64,000 nucleotides of DNA from Bacteroidales bacterium (GTDB taxonomy: Bacteria > Bacteroidota > Bacteroidia > Bacteroidales > Bacteroidaceae), in assembly GCA_015060905.1 (NCBI GenBank), contig SUXQ01000001.1, positions 283,256 through 347,255 on the forward strand. The letters run 5' to 3'. Under the pieces are notes generated by a model, which made no database searches, was not told the DNA's origin, and saw nothing but the letters and a program-made list of their open reading frames with translations. Position numbers and translations under genes: made by a program. The first letter of the stretch is position 1. Each line of letters starts with the position of its first letter. Below, piece after piece: positions 45,425-54,127 of the stretch.

Positions 45425-47164
45425 ATGAAACGTTCATTATGGAGTTATATTCCTAACGGAATTCCTTGTTTGGCTGTTATTGTTTTATTGTTTGGTTATA
45501 TGAGCTATGTTATGGGAATGACCAACATGCTCAATACCATTATGCACACAGCGCATGAATTACTTTTGAATACAGTATTTTATCTTATGGGTATGTGTGT
45601 TATTACAGGTGCGCTTGGGAAGATTTTCGTGGAGTTTGGCGTAGTGGACTTGTTGCAACGTTTGTTGCGTCCGGTGATGCGTCCGGTTTTCAATATGCCG
45701 GGTGTAGCGTCGTTGGCGGCTGTATTAACGTTCCTTAGCGACAATCCGGCAATTATTGCTCTTAGTCAGGATAAGGGCTTTGCGCGATATTTTAAAAAGT
45801 ACCAGCATGTGTCATTGGTCAATTTTGGCACAGCTTTTGGTATGGGATTGCTGGTTATTGTCTTTATGGTGGGTCAAGGATATTTTCTTGCTCCTTTTGT
45901 GGGCTTGTTCGGTGCCATTTGCGGATGCGTCGTGGCTACGCGCCTGATGCAGCGTTTCACTCTGAAAATGTATCCTGAATATCTTTACGAGGATGCTACT
46001 GTCGTTGCTAATTACACCGGTAGCGAGCCGTTGCCCGATGTTAGCTTCTCGCAGCAGGAGGATGCTAAGAAAAATGATACAAGTTTGTTTGTGCGTGTGT
46101 TGAATGCTATGCTCGACGGTGGTAAGGATGGTGTGACAATCGGCCTTGCGATTATTCCGGGTGTGCTTATTATCAGTACTTTGGTGATGATGCTTACTTT
46201 TGGTGGAACGGCCGAGGGTGTGGACCAATATGGTAATGAGATTATGGTGTATACGGGTGGTGCTTTTCAGGGTACGCAGTTGTTGCCGTGGTTGGCAAGC
46301 AAGATAAGCTTTGTTTTTGAGTGGCTCTTTGGCTTTACTGCTCCCGAATTGGTTGCGTTCCCTATTACTGCTCTTGGTGCGGTGGGTGCGGCTTTGGGAT
46401 TGATTCCCGAGTTTACTGCAAAAGGTATTATCGATGGTAATGCTATTGCTGTGTGCACTGCAATGGGTATGTGCTGGAGCGGATACCTGAGCACCGATGC
46501 TGCTACTTTGGATTCTTTGGGCTATCGTCCTCTTGTAGCAAAGGCTTTCCTTAGTTCTTTTATCGGTGGTATTTGTGCGGGTGTCATTGCTCACTGGGTA
46601 TTTGTGGCAATTATATATATAAGTTCTTTGTTTGCGCCGGCACCTGTCTGGAGTGTTCAGACTGAGGGTACTTTGTGTAATATGCCCGGACACCGGCAGA
46701 TAGAGATGACTATGATGGACGATAGTACATTTGTTGTCAAGGATTGGTTCGGCGAGAAGGGTGAGAATCTTGAATTCCGCGTGGATTCTAAGGATTCTTC
46801 TGTTGTTGTTACCAATGCTTACGCCGAGAAGAACAACCGTTTCTTCTTTGTACGCATCAACGAGAAGGCTGTTCGTGGTGAGGTTGCTTATGCGCTTGTG
46901 CATCTTGAGAATGAGTATTCTAAATATGCCGGCGACGCTGACGGTGGCTATATGTATCTTTTTGCATTCTTGTATGATGGAGCGCATCGTCCCATAGACC
47001 AGGGTTACTACGAATTAGTTTGGGGCTCGGGCGAACCTCAGACTGTGGAGGCCGAGAAATTTATTAAGATGCAGATTGAGGCCGAGGCTGACAGTTTGCG
47101 AATGGACTCTACCTACGAGACTATCAGCGAAAGGGTGCTTAAGGGTAAAAAGAAAAAAGAGTAG
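45425..47164 (+). CDS. Gate-domain (SpmA/SpmB-like) transporter with C-terminal soluble domain
   Basis: The first 415 or so residues of this 579-residue protein are a membrane domain with two Gate/nucleoside-recognition halves: VFYLMGMCVITGALGKIFVEFGVV...FLSDNPAIIALSQDKGFARYF and GVTIGLAIIPGVLIISTLVMM...MCWSGYLSTDAATLDSLGYRP. This fits the family NCBI calls CD0519/CD1768. Residues about 416-579 form a soluble domain (MPGHRQIEMTMMDDSTFVVKDW...FAFLYDGAHRPIDQGYYELVWG) that I do not recognise. The tail ends in basic residues. Substrate is unknown. Confidence 0.75.
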   Translation: MKRSLWSYIPNGIPCLAVIVLLFGYMSYVMGMTNMLNTIMHTAHELLLNTVFYLMGMCVITGALGKIFVEFGVVDLLQRLLRPVMRPVFNMPGVASLAAVLTFLSDNPAIIALSQDKGFARYFKKYQHVSLVNFGTAFGMGLLVIVFMVGQGYFLAPFVGLFGAICGCVVATRLMQRFTLKMYPEYLYEDATVVANYTGSEPLPDVSFSQQEDAKKNDTSLFVRVLNAMLDGGKDGVTIGLAIIPGVLIISTLVMMLTFGGTAEGVDQYGNEIMVYTGGAFQGTQLLPWLASKISFVFEWLFGFTAPELVAFPITALGAVGAALGLIPEFTAKGIIDGNAIAVCTAMGMCWSGYLSTDAATLDSLGYRPLVAKAFLSSFIGGICAGVIAHWVFVAIIYISSLFAPAPVWSVQTEGTLCNMPGHRQIEMTMMDDSTFVVKDWFGEKGENLEFRVDSKDSSVVVTNAYAEKNNRFFFVRINEKAVRGEVAYALVHLENEYSKYAGDADGGYMYLFAFLYDGAHRPIDQGYYELVWGSGEPQTVEAEKFIKMQIEAEADSLRMDSTYETISERVLKGKKKKE

Positions 47165-47210
47165 ATAACTTAATTGTAGCTTGCACCGTGCTTGAAAGGT
47201 GCCGGTGTTA

Positions 47211-47250
47211 TTAAATCTCCCCAAAAGTTATAACTTTTGGGGAGATTTAA
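47211..47250. terminator. 40-bp perfect palindrome, bidirectional terminator
   Basis: Bases 47211-47230 are the exact reverse complement of 47231-47250. The hairpin lies between two convergent genes and has A- and T-rich flanks suited to termination in both directions. A perfect palindrome of this length without a loop is unusual for a simple terminator. Confidence 0.8.
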
Positions 47251-47270
47251 TAACTACTTTTTGTTTGTTT

Positions 47271-48239
47271 TTATTCTTCCTTTACAAGGTTGAATTTGGT
47301 TGAAATTTCTTTCTGTTCAATAGCTTGTCGCAGATTGAATCTCTTCTTTTGAGTTATGTAGCCTGTCTTTTCGCATGTCACTTCTATTTGAACATCACCA
47401 GAATTGTTGAATGTTAGTCCTTTAATATCAAAAGCCTCTGTTGTTTCATAGGGCGTGCTACCTACATAATTTTGGTTGGTGTTTTTTACATCCGGGGTTG
47501 ATGATACTACACGTGTAGATACATCTGCTCCTTTGGGTGACGAATCAATGTACCAACGAATAATGGTGCTCTCCAATGCTGTGTTACCTTCGCCGGCAAC
47601 CTTTTTGTTTCCTTCCAATGCCGGGCTTGTGGCTTTTTTCAAAAAGAATGCTATTCGGTCCCAATCAATGTCTTCCAATGCATTTGCGTATGCAAGGTTA
47701 ATACTTTGTGTGGCAAGGTCGTGATTGCTGCTGCTGCCTGCGATGTTAGCACGTCCGATTGCTACTACATTAGGATATACTAATTTGCGGTTGTGGTCGT
47801 GGGCTTCTATCTCAAGTGCAACTGTACTCGACCAGCCGAGTCCTGATAAGTAACTTAGGTTATACTCCTTTATGGTAATAGAGAGCATATAATCGGTATT
47901 GACATCTGCATCGAGGTTGAATCCCATTGTTCGCATATAACGTCTAATGCTTTCTTTTACAAAAGAATCTACGCTAGGTGTTGTTTGTACTGTTGGTTTG
48001 TAAATTACGCTTGCATCATATTTTCGTAATATGTTGTCGGTAGCGCGACCATCTTTTATGTTTAGACGAATGCCGTAATCGAGTCCGACATATTTGTTGT
48101 TTGGTGCATCTTTTGCAAGGTTCAGATATACCGAAATGGGACTAGGGGTAGTTGCTGTGGTTGTTTTTGGTGCGACACAAGAGGTTGCTGTTATTGTGCA
48201 GATTGCGAGTAAAGCTGAATATAATATTATCTTTTTCAT
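47271..48239 (-). CDS. Lipoprotein of unknown function with PEGA-like C-terminal domain
   Basis: This 322-residue lipoprotein has the lipobox TATSC (Cys about 21). The middle part (about 35-195) contains a repeated alpha-beta pattern with ESIRRYMRTMGFNLDADVNTDYMLSITIKEY, reminiscent of YajG-like lipoproteins. The C-terminus (GSTPYETTEAFDIKGLTFNNSGDVQIEVTCEKTGY) resembles a PEGA domain. I cannot name the family. It is 13 bp downstream of another lipoprotein gene on the same strand, and the two are probably one unit. Confidence 0.6.
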   Translation of the reverse strand: MKKIILYSALLAICTITATSCVAPKTTTATTPSPISVYLNLAKDAPNNKYVGLDYGIRLNIKDGRATDNILRKYDASVIYKPTVQTTPSVDSFVKESIRRYMRTMGFNLDADVNTDYMLSITIKEYNLSYLSGLGWSSTVALEIEAHDHNRKLVYPNVVAIGRANIAGSSSNHDLATQSINLAYANALEDIDWDRIAFFLKKATSPALEGNKKVAGEGNTALESTIIRWYIDSSPKGADVSTRVVSSTPDVKNTNQNYVGSTPYETTEAFDIKGLTFNNSGDVQIEVTCEKTGYITQKKRFNLRQAIEQKEISTKFNLVKEE

Positions 48240-48252
48240 AATAAATAGGTCG

Positions 48253-48789
48253 TTAATTATTGGTGATTAATTTTACAATTTTACCTGTAACGATTGTTTT
48301 ATAAATTACATCATGGTTGTTTATTTGCTCTATATTTGTGGATATTGTTGGCTCAATAATGCCGTCGGCACCAAGCTCTTGTACAACATTTATTAAACGA
48401 TAGATTGCAGTACGACGTGCAATGTCCTCGGGGTAGAGTATGCCATCGTATGAGTAGTCTCTTGACAAATATCCAAGTCTCATTATGCCTTTGTGTTTAT
48501 CATACGACCAAACGCCGTTTTGAACTTTGTATGTCAATTTGAACTCTTCATTCTCTTCGATAATCGTAACATTTGTTGTGCCAAATTCACATTTAATTAT
48601 AGCTTCGGCTGTTTCTGTTTTTAAAATTTGATAATCATTTCTGGTAAGGTTTAATTCTTCAAGCATCACTGTGTTTACAGTGTTCACTGCTCGGGGAATA
48701 ACCCTGGGTTTGAACATGCTACATGAAGTTAAGCATAGCGTTGCGACAACAACGATTGCCGATAGGCGAGTAAAAGATTTTGTTTTCAT
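48253..48789 (-). CDS. Lipoprotein of unknown function
   Basis: This 178-residue lipoprotein has the lipobox LTSC (Cys about 23). The mature part has two compact segments: one with EFGTTNVTIIEENEEFKLTYKV and one with IARRTAIYRLINVVQELGADGIIEPTIST. The latter looks like a helix-strand unit found in lipoproteins that resolve to AAA-type surface assemblies, but I do not recognise the family. It is the first gene of the pair with the lipoprotein ending at 47271. Confidence 0.6.
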   Translation of the reverse strand: MKTKSFTRLSAIVVVATLCLTSCSMFKPRVIPRAVNTVNTVMLEELNLTRNDYQILKTETAEAIIKCEFGTTNVTIIEENEEFKLTYKVQNGVWSYDKHKGIMRLGYLSRDYSYDGILYPEDIARRTAIYRLINVVQELGADGIIEPTISTNIEQINNHDVIYKTIVTGKIVKLITNN

Positions 48790-48858
48790 AATACCGTTTT
48801 TTTATTGTTTAACATAGTTTTAATTTAAAATCTTAACGTTACAATCTTTGGGTTAATG

Positions 48859-49033
48859 CAATAAAAAAGCGTGGTCTTTAACTTTATTTGTTTCTGAGGT
48901 ATCGCCAAACACCGTACTACCAAATAAGTAAAAGCCCACGCCGGAAACGGCATGAGCATTAACTTTTACTCTTGGTAGTTTCATAAAAAATTGGCGATTT
49001 TCAGAAACAAGAATACAAGCTAACGCTTTTTAT
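48859..49033 (+). ncRNA. Rod-like structured RNA candidate, 6S RNA-like shape
   Basis: Nested inverted repeats make one long interrupted hairpin. Outer stem: AAAAAAGCGT (48863-48872) with AACGCTTTTTA (49022-49032). Next: TTGTTTCTGA..ATCGCCAA with TTGGCGAT..CAGAAACAA. Then an internal loop, ACTACCAA with TTGGTAGT, AGTAAAAG with CTTTTACT, and an apical GCC-ggaaac-GGC. The central bubble between the inner and outer stems recalls 6S RNA, which mimics an open promoter for RNA polymerase. A -7-like AATCTTTG at 48843-48850 would start transcription at the outer stem, favouring the plus strand. The 3' end has a T-run. The other strand folds similarly, so strand is uncertain. Confidence 0.5.
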
Positions 49034-49266
49034 TAATATGTCTGTTGTTTTTTTTACATAAGCATAATTTTTTTTACTATGTTGCAAATTAAAATATAAA
49101 TTTTGAAAAAATAAAGTTTTACAGCGTGATTTATTGAAAAATATATAATTAAATAATGTGTCTTTTGTATGGATTAGAGTGCGTTTATTAATAACAATGT
49201 GAATTTGAAAGGGTAATGAAGTTTGCAAAATATTATGTAAAAGGATTACGTTTGTGAAATTTATTA

Positions 49267-49274
49267 TATCTTTG
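49267..49274 (+). promoter_or_regulatory. -7 promoter element for GH27
   Basis: TATCTTTG, a full TAnnTTTG match, about 97 bp before the GH27 start. No TTG at 19-21 bp upstream; a TTTG at 49251-49254 is too close. Confidence 0.4.
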
Positions 49275-49371
49275 TAAAATAAGGTTGTTTGCGAGTCTTG
49301 TAACTGCAAACTTTGCTTCTTTTGGAATAATATAAGATTTTAAGAACGATAATATATTTAATTTAAATACT

Positions 49372-50976
49372 ATGAAGAAAGGTTTTTTGTATGCAGCGGT
49401 TCTCTGTGGAGCATTGCTTGCTTCGTGTACGGCTGACAAAAGTGCATCCGATCGTAAGTTTGTTCCTCCTTTGATGGGCTGGAGCTCGTGGAATACTTAT
49501 TTTGTGGATATTAACGAGGAATTGATAAAAAAACAGGCCGATGCGCTTGTTGCCAACGGATTGAAAGATGTCGGCTATCAGTATATTAATATTGATGATG
49601 GATTTTTCGGATTCCGCGACAAGGATGGTAAAATGACCTATAATGCCGAACGCTTCCCTAACGGTATGCGCGTGGTGTCCGATTATATTCATTCGCTTGG
49701 TCTGAAGGCGGGTATTTACTCCGAGGGTGGCGACAATACTTGCGGCTCAATGTATAATGCCGAAAAGACAGGCATTGGCGCGGGTTTTTATGGTCACGAC
49801 CAGCAGGATGCTGATGTTTATTTCAAAGATTGGAACTTCGATTTTATAAAGATTGATTATTGTGGCGGTAAGGAGCTTGGACTTGACGAGCGTGAACGTT
49901 ACGAGGCTATCGTGCAGGCTATACGTAACACCGGTCGCAAGGATGCTTCTATCAATATATGCCGTTGGGCCTTCCCCGGTGTGTGGGCAGCCGATGTTGC
50001 TCGTTCGTGGCGCATAAGTCCCGATATTCAGCCTCGTTGGCGTTCGGTGAAATTTATCATCGGCAAGAACCTCTACCACTCGGCGTATGTGGGCAATGGT
50101 TGCTACAATGACATGGATATGTTGGAGATTGGTCGGGGAATGACTCCTAACGAAGAGGAGGTGCATTTTGGAATGTGGTGCATAATGAGTTCTCCACTGC
50201 TCATCGGTTGCGACATGACCTCTATCCCCGAACAGTCGCTCAAACTGCTGAAAAACAAGGAACTTATTGCCCTTAATCAAGATGTTCTGGGGTTGCAGGC
50301 TTACGTTGTGCAGCGTGACGGCGAGGCTTATGTGCTTGTGAAAGATATTCTGGAGAAGCGTGGAAAGGTGCGTGCCGTTGCTCTTTATAACTCTTCGGAC
50401 ACTGTGCGCGAGTTTAATGTTCCTTTCTCTACGCTGGAGCTTGGTGGCAAGGTGAAGGTGCGCGACCTTGTAAAGTGTCAGGATATGGGCACTTTCGAAG
50501 GTGAATTGCGTTACACTCTTCAGCCTCGCAGCGTGCTTATCTGTCGCATGGAGGCCGAGCAGCGTATAGAGCCTACTGTTTACGAGGCTGAGTGTGCATT
50601 CTTGCCTCTCTACGATGATCTTGGACATAACCGTTACATAATAAGATATTCTCAGGCTCCCGATTGCTCGGGTGGCGTGAAGGTTGCTTATGTTGGTGGC
50701 AAAAAAGAGAACCGCGTTATTTGGAAAGAGGTTTATAGCGAGCAGGGTGGTGAGTATGAAATGGCCATAAGCTACTGCACTGCAAAAGATAAGAAGTTGC
50801 AGGTTGCCGTCAATGGTACTGAGTATGTGCTCGAGAATCTTAATTCCGGAGATTATAATAAGCCTGCTGTTGCTACAATCACTGTTAATCTTAAGCCCGG
50901 TTACAATGAGGTCTCTATGGGTAGTGATTATGCTTGGGGACCCGACCTTGATAAGTTCGAGCTGAAGAAAAAATAG
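49372..50976 (+). CDS. GH27 alpha-galactosidase lipoprotein with C-terminal CBM
   Basis: This 534-residue lipoprotein (lipobox LLASC, Cys about 19) removes terminal alpha-galactose with retention. GH27 features: MGWSSWNTYF near the start, YINIDDGFF, the nucleophile Asp162 in FIKIDYCGG, and the acid/base Asp218 in RSWRISPDIQ. A C-terminal beta-sandwich (about 410-534, YEAECAF...DLDKFELKKK) resembles CBM35/CBM6 domains like those in the GH76-GH97 protein. It is likely exposed on the cell surface or in the periplasm. A bidirectional terminator at 50998-51030 follows. Specificity beyond alpha-galactose is not clear. Confidence 0.9.
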   Translation: MKKGFLYAAVLCGALLASCTADKSASDRKFVPPLMGWSSWNTYFVDINEELIKKQADALVANGLKDVGYQYINIDDGFFGFRDKDGKMTYNAERFPNGMRVVSDYIHSLGLKAGIYSEGGDNTCGSMYNAEKTGIGAGFYGHDQQDADVYFKDWNFDFIKIDYCGGKELGLDERERYEAIVQAIRNTGRKDASINICRWAFPGVWAADVARSWRISPDIQPRWRSVKFIIGKNLYHSAYVGNGCYNDMDMLEIGRGMTPNEEEVHFGMWCIMSSPLLIGCDMTSIPEQSLKLLKNKELIALNQDVLGLQAYVVQRDGEAYVLVKDILEKRGKVRAVALYNSSDTVREFNVPFSTLELGGKVKVRDLVKCQDMGTFEGELRYTLQPRSVLICRMEAEQRIEPTVYEAECAFLPLYDDLGHNRYIIRYSQAPDCSGGVKVAYVGGKKENRVIWKEVYSEQGGEYEMAISYCTAKDKKLQVAVNGTEYVLENLNSGDYNKPAVATITVNLKPGYNEVSMGSDYAWGPDLDKFELKKK

Positions 50977-50997
50977 CGGATTTAAAATGATGGAAAT

Positions 50998-51030
50998 AAA
51001 AAGGTTGCGAAATTTTTCGCAACCTTTTTT
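50998..51030. terminator. Bidirectional terminator for GH27 and tRNA-Ala
   Basis: AAAAGGTTGCGAAA pairs with TTTCGCAACCTTTT. It has A-rich and T-rich flanks, ends the GH27 transcript on the plus strand, and ends the tRNA-Ala transcript immediately downstream on the minus strand. Confidence 0.88.
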
Positions 51031-51031
51031 G

Positions 51032-51105
51032 TGGAGCATACGAGACTCGAACTCGTCACCTTTTGACTGCCAGTCAAACGCTCTAGCCAGATGAGCTAAT
51101 GCCCC
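51032..51105 (-). tRNA. tRNA-Ala (anticodon GGC)
   Basis: A 74-base tRNA on the minus strand. The acceptor stem GGGGCAT pairs with ATGCTCC and includes the G3-U70 wobble that marks alanine tRNAs. The D-arm starts TAGCTCATCTGG, the anticodon arm is TTTGA-CTGGCAG-TCAAA with GGC in the loop, and the T-arm is ACGAGTTCGAGTCTCGT. Discriminator A is not followed by CCA. Confidence 0.95.
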
Positions 51106-51183
51106 ATTGTGAATTTATTCGCCACGAAGATAGTACATAAATTTTATTTTTTAGCTACCTTAGCAAAGTTTTTTTGCATTTAT

Positions 51184-51756
51184 ATGGGAAATAATAAGCT
51201 TGAGGAGAAGATTATTATGGGTATCGACCCGGGTACGAATATCATGGGTTATGCTTTTATAGGCGTGCGTGGAAACAAGGCACGTTTGATTGCTATGGGG
51301 GTTATAGACCTTCGTAAGTATGGCGATTCTTATTTGAAGCTTGGCGAGATTTTTACGCGGGTGCAGGGGTTGATAAAGTCTTTTCTTCCCGATGAACTTG
51401 CCATTGAGGCGCCATTTTTCGGCAAAAATGTGCAGAGTATGCTGAAGTTGGGCAGGGCGCAGGGGGTAGCGATTGCTGCCGCCATCAGTCGTGACGTTCC
51501 CATACACGAATATGCTCCGCTGAAAATAAAGCTTGCAATTACGGGCAGTGGTTCGGCGTCGAAAGAGCAGGTGGCGGACATGCTCCGCCGCATGCTGAAG
51601 ATTGACGAGAAAGAGATGCCGCGATTTATGGATGCTACCGATGCGCTTGGTGCGGCTTATTGTCATTTTATGCAGCAGGGGCGGCCGGTGGTGAAGGCCG
51701 GCTATTCAAGCTGGAAGGATTTTGTTGCGAAGAATCCGGGGAAGGTGAAAGGATAA
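51184..51756 (+). CDS. ruvC: Holliday junction resolvase RuvC
   Basis: This 190-residue endonuclease cuts Holliday junctions in recombinational repair with RuvAB. Acidic active-site residues are visible in [25 protein letters not shown] and [14 protein letters not shown]. The start ATG at 51184 ([10 protein letters not shown]) is chosen over a longer upstream reading that overlaps tRNA-Ala. A -7-like TACCTTAG lies near 51155. Length is normal for RuvC, and a terminator follows at 51755-51799. Confidence 0.93.
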   Translation: MGNNKLEEKIIMGIDPGTNIMGYAFIGVRGNKARLIAMGVIDLRKYGDSYLKLGEIFTRVQGLIKSFLPDELAIEAPFFGKNVQSMLKLGRAQGVAIAAAISRDVPIHEYAPLKIKLAITGSGSASKEQVADMLRRMLKIDEKEMPRFMDATDALGAAYCHFMQQGRPVVKAGYSSWKDFVAKNPGKVKG

Positions 51757-51799
51757 AATATGCGGTTCACTCTATTGGTGAAGTGAACCGCATATTTTT
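51755..51799. terminator. Bidirectional terminator between ruvC and GH36
   Basis: AAATATGCGGTTCACT pairs with AGTGAACCGCATATTT around CTATTGGTGA. It lies between two convergent genes. Confidence 0.9.
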
Positions 51800-51812
51800 A
51801 TTATCAGTAATT

Positions 51813-53876
51813 TTATTCGCCTTTGTAGAATAGAAGCACCGAGCCGGGGGCCTTGTTGAAGGTGATTTCCGCGCCGTTCATAAGTTCTGCGCCGCTCTTG
51901 GTAAATGTGGCATTTGTGTCGTCGTCGGTGAGTGTGTAGCTCTTCTCGGGGCACAATCCTTTTAGTTTTACGGTGAACTTCTCGGGGGCATTTGCTCCGC
52001 GACGGAAGGCAAAAATGTATCCGCTGTTGTCGCTCTTTTTATTCAACTGATAAGCGATACTATGTTCGTCGCCTGTAAGGTCACCGTCGCCACAGAGGGG
52101 ATAAAAGTCCTCAAGGAAATATTGCTTCAATACTTTGAATTTTGAAACAAGATTCTGCATGTCCTTGATGTTGTCGCCTCCGCGTTTGGTATTTTCCCAA
52201 TTGAGGGCTGTTGCGCTGCTGACGCTCGAACGCCAATGATAAGGGTCGGTGCTGTAAAGCCCTGTACCGTTCAACGGTAGGAACAAGCTCAGGTTGTATG
52301 TCTGATTCTGATAACCGTTAGGCTCGCCATAGTGATAGTCTGTTCGCCACAATGGAATTGAACGTGAGGTTGTTTCAAGGTCCAGACGGCGGCCGCCGCT
52401 TGCGCAGTTGTCAATCTGCATTTCGGGGAAGCGGGTAAGCAGATAGTCCCAGAAACGATAAAGCCCCTCAATGTGGCGTATTTCGCTGATTCCTTTGCGA
52501 CCCTCTTTCTTGTCTTTCTCGTTCCAATATCCGTCTATGGAATTATTGAAGTCCTGACGATAGTAGTCGATTCCATTCTCTTCGATAAAATCTCCAATGT
52601 ATTTACACATAAAATCGCACGCTTCCTTGTTGCCAAGGTCGAAAATGCAGTTGGCGCTATTGCCCGACGTTAATATCCACTGTGGATATTTGTTATAAAG
52701 GTAGGTACCTTTGTAGACTCTCTCGGGCTCGAACCACACCATGAACTTTGCTCCCATTGAGTGTATCACTTCCGAGAGTTTTTTAAAGCCGTTGGGGAAA
52801 CGCTCTTTGTCTACGCTCCAACAGCCGACGGTGTTGTACCAATTTCTGCCCTCGAAGTTAGGGCCTCCCGAGCCTTCGTACCATCCTGCGTCCAACCAAA
52901 AAACATCGGGGACAATTCCAAACTGTTTGTAGCGTTTGGCCATTGCTATTGCCATTTCTTCTGTCAAGCAGGTATATTCGTTGCAGGGTGCAGGGTCGCC
53001 CCATTCAAAGCCTCCGCATAAAGGGGCCTCGGCATTTTTGCCGTTGATTTTGCGTGTGTGGTGGGCGAGTATAAATTGGCGGAACTTATTTTGTCCGTCG
53101 AGGCGGTCGTTGCCGTCCCAGAATAAAAGAGAGGTCAGCGGGGTACGTATGCTCTCGCCGGGGTATAGGAAAAGGTCGGTGTTTTTCATTCCCGATGTGT
53201 TTTTCAGTTTGCCGTCTGTCAGCGTAAAGTTGGCGAACCATGTGCCTGTCCAGCCTACCGAGAGCATTGCGCCGCGTCCGCCGTCAGTGGCAATGTTGAA
53301 GAAGGGGAAGGCGTCTGTGTCGGACGAGCGGCCGTGTCGGGGCGAGAATGTGTAGGTGCTGTCGCTTGCGGGGCTGACAACCACCGGTGCAAAGTCGTGT
53401 CGCGAGCCGTTGCTTCCACGTGCTGTGAAGATGGTAAACTTATTGCCACTTTTGGTGCTGAAAAGAATGTCCGAGGCTGATACGTTCTTTATGTTTTTCG
53501 AGTTTTTATCGCCTTTGTTGGTAAAGTGCAGTGTCCACTCGACAGCCTCAAATTTGGAAAATCCTGTGACGTCACATTTTACTTCAATGCCACTTGCGCC
53601 GGGCTCGCTATATGTAACTTCGTATTTAATGACATTTGCATCGTTGCTTGCGACTCTCTTTTTCGAGAAATTCCATTTGCGGATGAATTTTTCTGAATTT
53701 TCATCACCGTAGGTAAAAGAGAATGGCGGCAATTTGCCTTTTGCAAAGAAATTGTCAATCCATCTTTGTGCAGTGGTACTCTTTTTTAGCGAAACTTCTT
53801 GCTGTGCGTCGATGCTTATAGGCAGTGCAAATGCAAAAAGAATAAGTGCTATTTTTAATAAGTTAGCCTGTTTCAT
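51813..53876 (-). CDS. GH36 alpha-galactosidase (secreted)
   Basis: This 687-residue enzyme has a signal peptide (about 1-24, ending SIDAQ), an N-terminal beta-sandwich (about 45-270) and the clan GH-D TIM barrel. Key features: PDVFWLDAGWYEG, MVWFEPERV, the nucleophile Asp442 in YYRQDFN, DNCASGGRRLD, and a candidate acid/base Asp513 in PLWRTDYHY. It resembles GH36 alpha-galactosidases from Bacteroidetes that act on raffinose-type sugars and galactomannan side chains, but other alpha-linked sugars are possible. It is divergent from the GH2 gene at 54128 and convergent with ruvC. Confidence 0.87.
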   Translation of the reverse strand: MKQANLLKIALILFAFALPISIDAQQEVSLKKSTTAQRWIDNFFAKGKLPPFSFTYGDENSEKFIRKWNFSKKRVASNDANVIKYEVTYSEPGASGIEVKCDVTGFSKFEAVEWTLHFTNKGDKNSKNIKNVSASDILFSTKSGNKFTIFTARGSNGSRHDFAPVVVSPASDSTYTFSPRHGRSSDTDAFPFFNIATDGGRGAMLSVGWTGTWFANFTLTDGKLKNTSGMKNTDLFLYPGESIRTPLTSLLFWDGNDRLDGQNKFRQFILAHHTRKINGKNAEAPLCGGFEWGDPAPCNEYTCLTEEMAIAMAKRYKQFGIVPDVFWLDAGWYEGSGGPNFEGRNWYNTVGCWSVDKERFPNGFKKLSEVIHSMGAKFMVWFEPERVYKGTYLYNKYPQWILTSGNSANCIFDLGNKEACDFMCKYIGDFIEENGIDYYRQDFNNSIDGYWNEKDKKEGRKGISEIRHIEGLYRFWDYLLTRFPEMQIDNCASGGRRLDLETTSRSIPLWRTDYHYGEPNGYQNQTYNLSLFLPLNGTGLYSTDPYHWRSSVSSATALNWENTKRGGDNIKDMQNLVSKFKVLKQYFLEDFYPLCGDGDLTGDEHSIAYQLNKKSDNSGYIFAFRRGANAPEKFTVKLKGLCPEKSYTLTDDDTNATFTKSGAELMNGAEITFNKAPGSVLLFYKGE

Positions 53877-54127
53877 ATTGTGTATAATTGAATTATTGCC
53901 TTTTTGTATTTTGCGTTTCGTTACAAAGTGTAAAATTAATTATAATTGTTTGGAATTTCAAGAATGTTGCGTAAAACTCTTTTTAATAATTTATTTGATA
54001 ATTGTTATTATGATTTTTTATTATATCTTTGCAAACAAAAGTCGGTAGTGTGGATTTTGCGTGAAAATGCAATATTATGCCACTGTTAATAGACTGAATA
54101 TTTTAATATTAACTTAAATAAATAACT
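53877..54127. promoter_or_regulatory. Divergent promoter region between GH36 and GH2
   Basis: A 251-bp AT-rich gap. On the plus strand TTG (54002-54004) and TATCTTTG (54024-54031) are 19 bp apart and fit the consensus; this leaves a leader of about 90 bases before the GH2 start. The GH36 promoter is not clear: CACTTTG appears but lacks the T-A two bases before it. Confidence 0.6.

Larger units (their letters stand above)
48790..49371. other. 582-bp intergenic region upstream of the GH27 gene
   Basis: This gap lies between divergent genes. It holds a rod-like RNA candidate (about 48859-49033), described separately, a very AT-rich stretch (49034-49260) with no credible gene, and a GH27 -7 box at 49267-49274. 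No protein-coding frame is convincing. Confidence 0.7.

Noticed and set aside
45812..46987. 391-residue open frame on the minus strand inside the Gate-domain transporter gene
   Set aside because: The product is rich in His, Ser, Thr and Lys without any hydrophobic or catalytic pattern, and it lies entirely opposite a clear membrane protein.
51109..51183. Longer N-terminus for ruvC
   Set aside because: The 25 extra residues are not part of RuvC, start 4 bp from the tRNA-Ala end, and are separated from the core by a likely promoter element.
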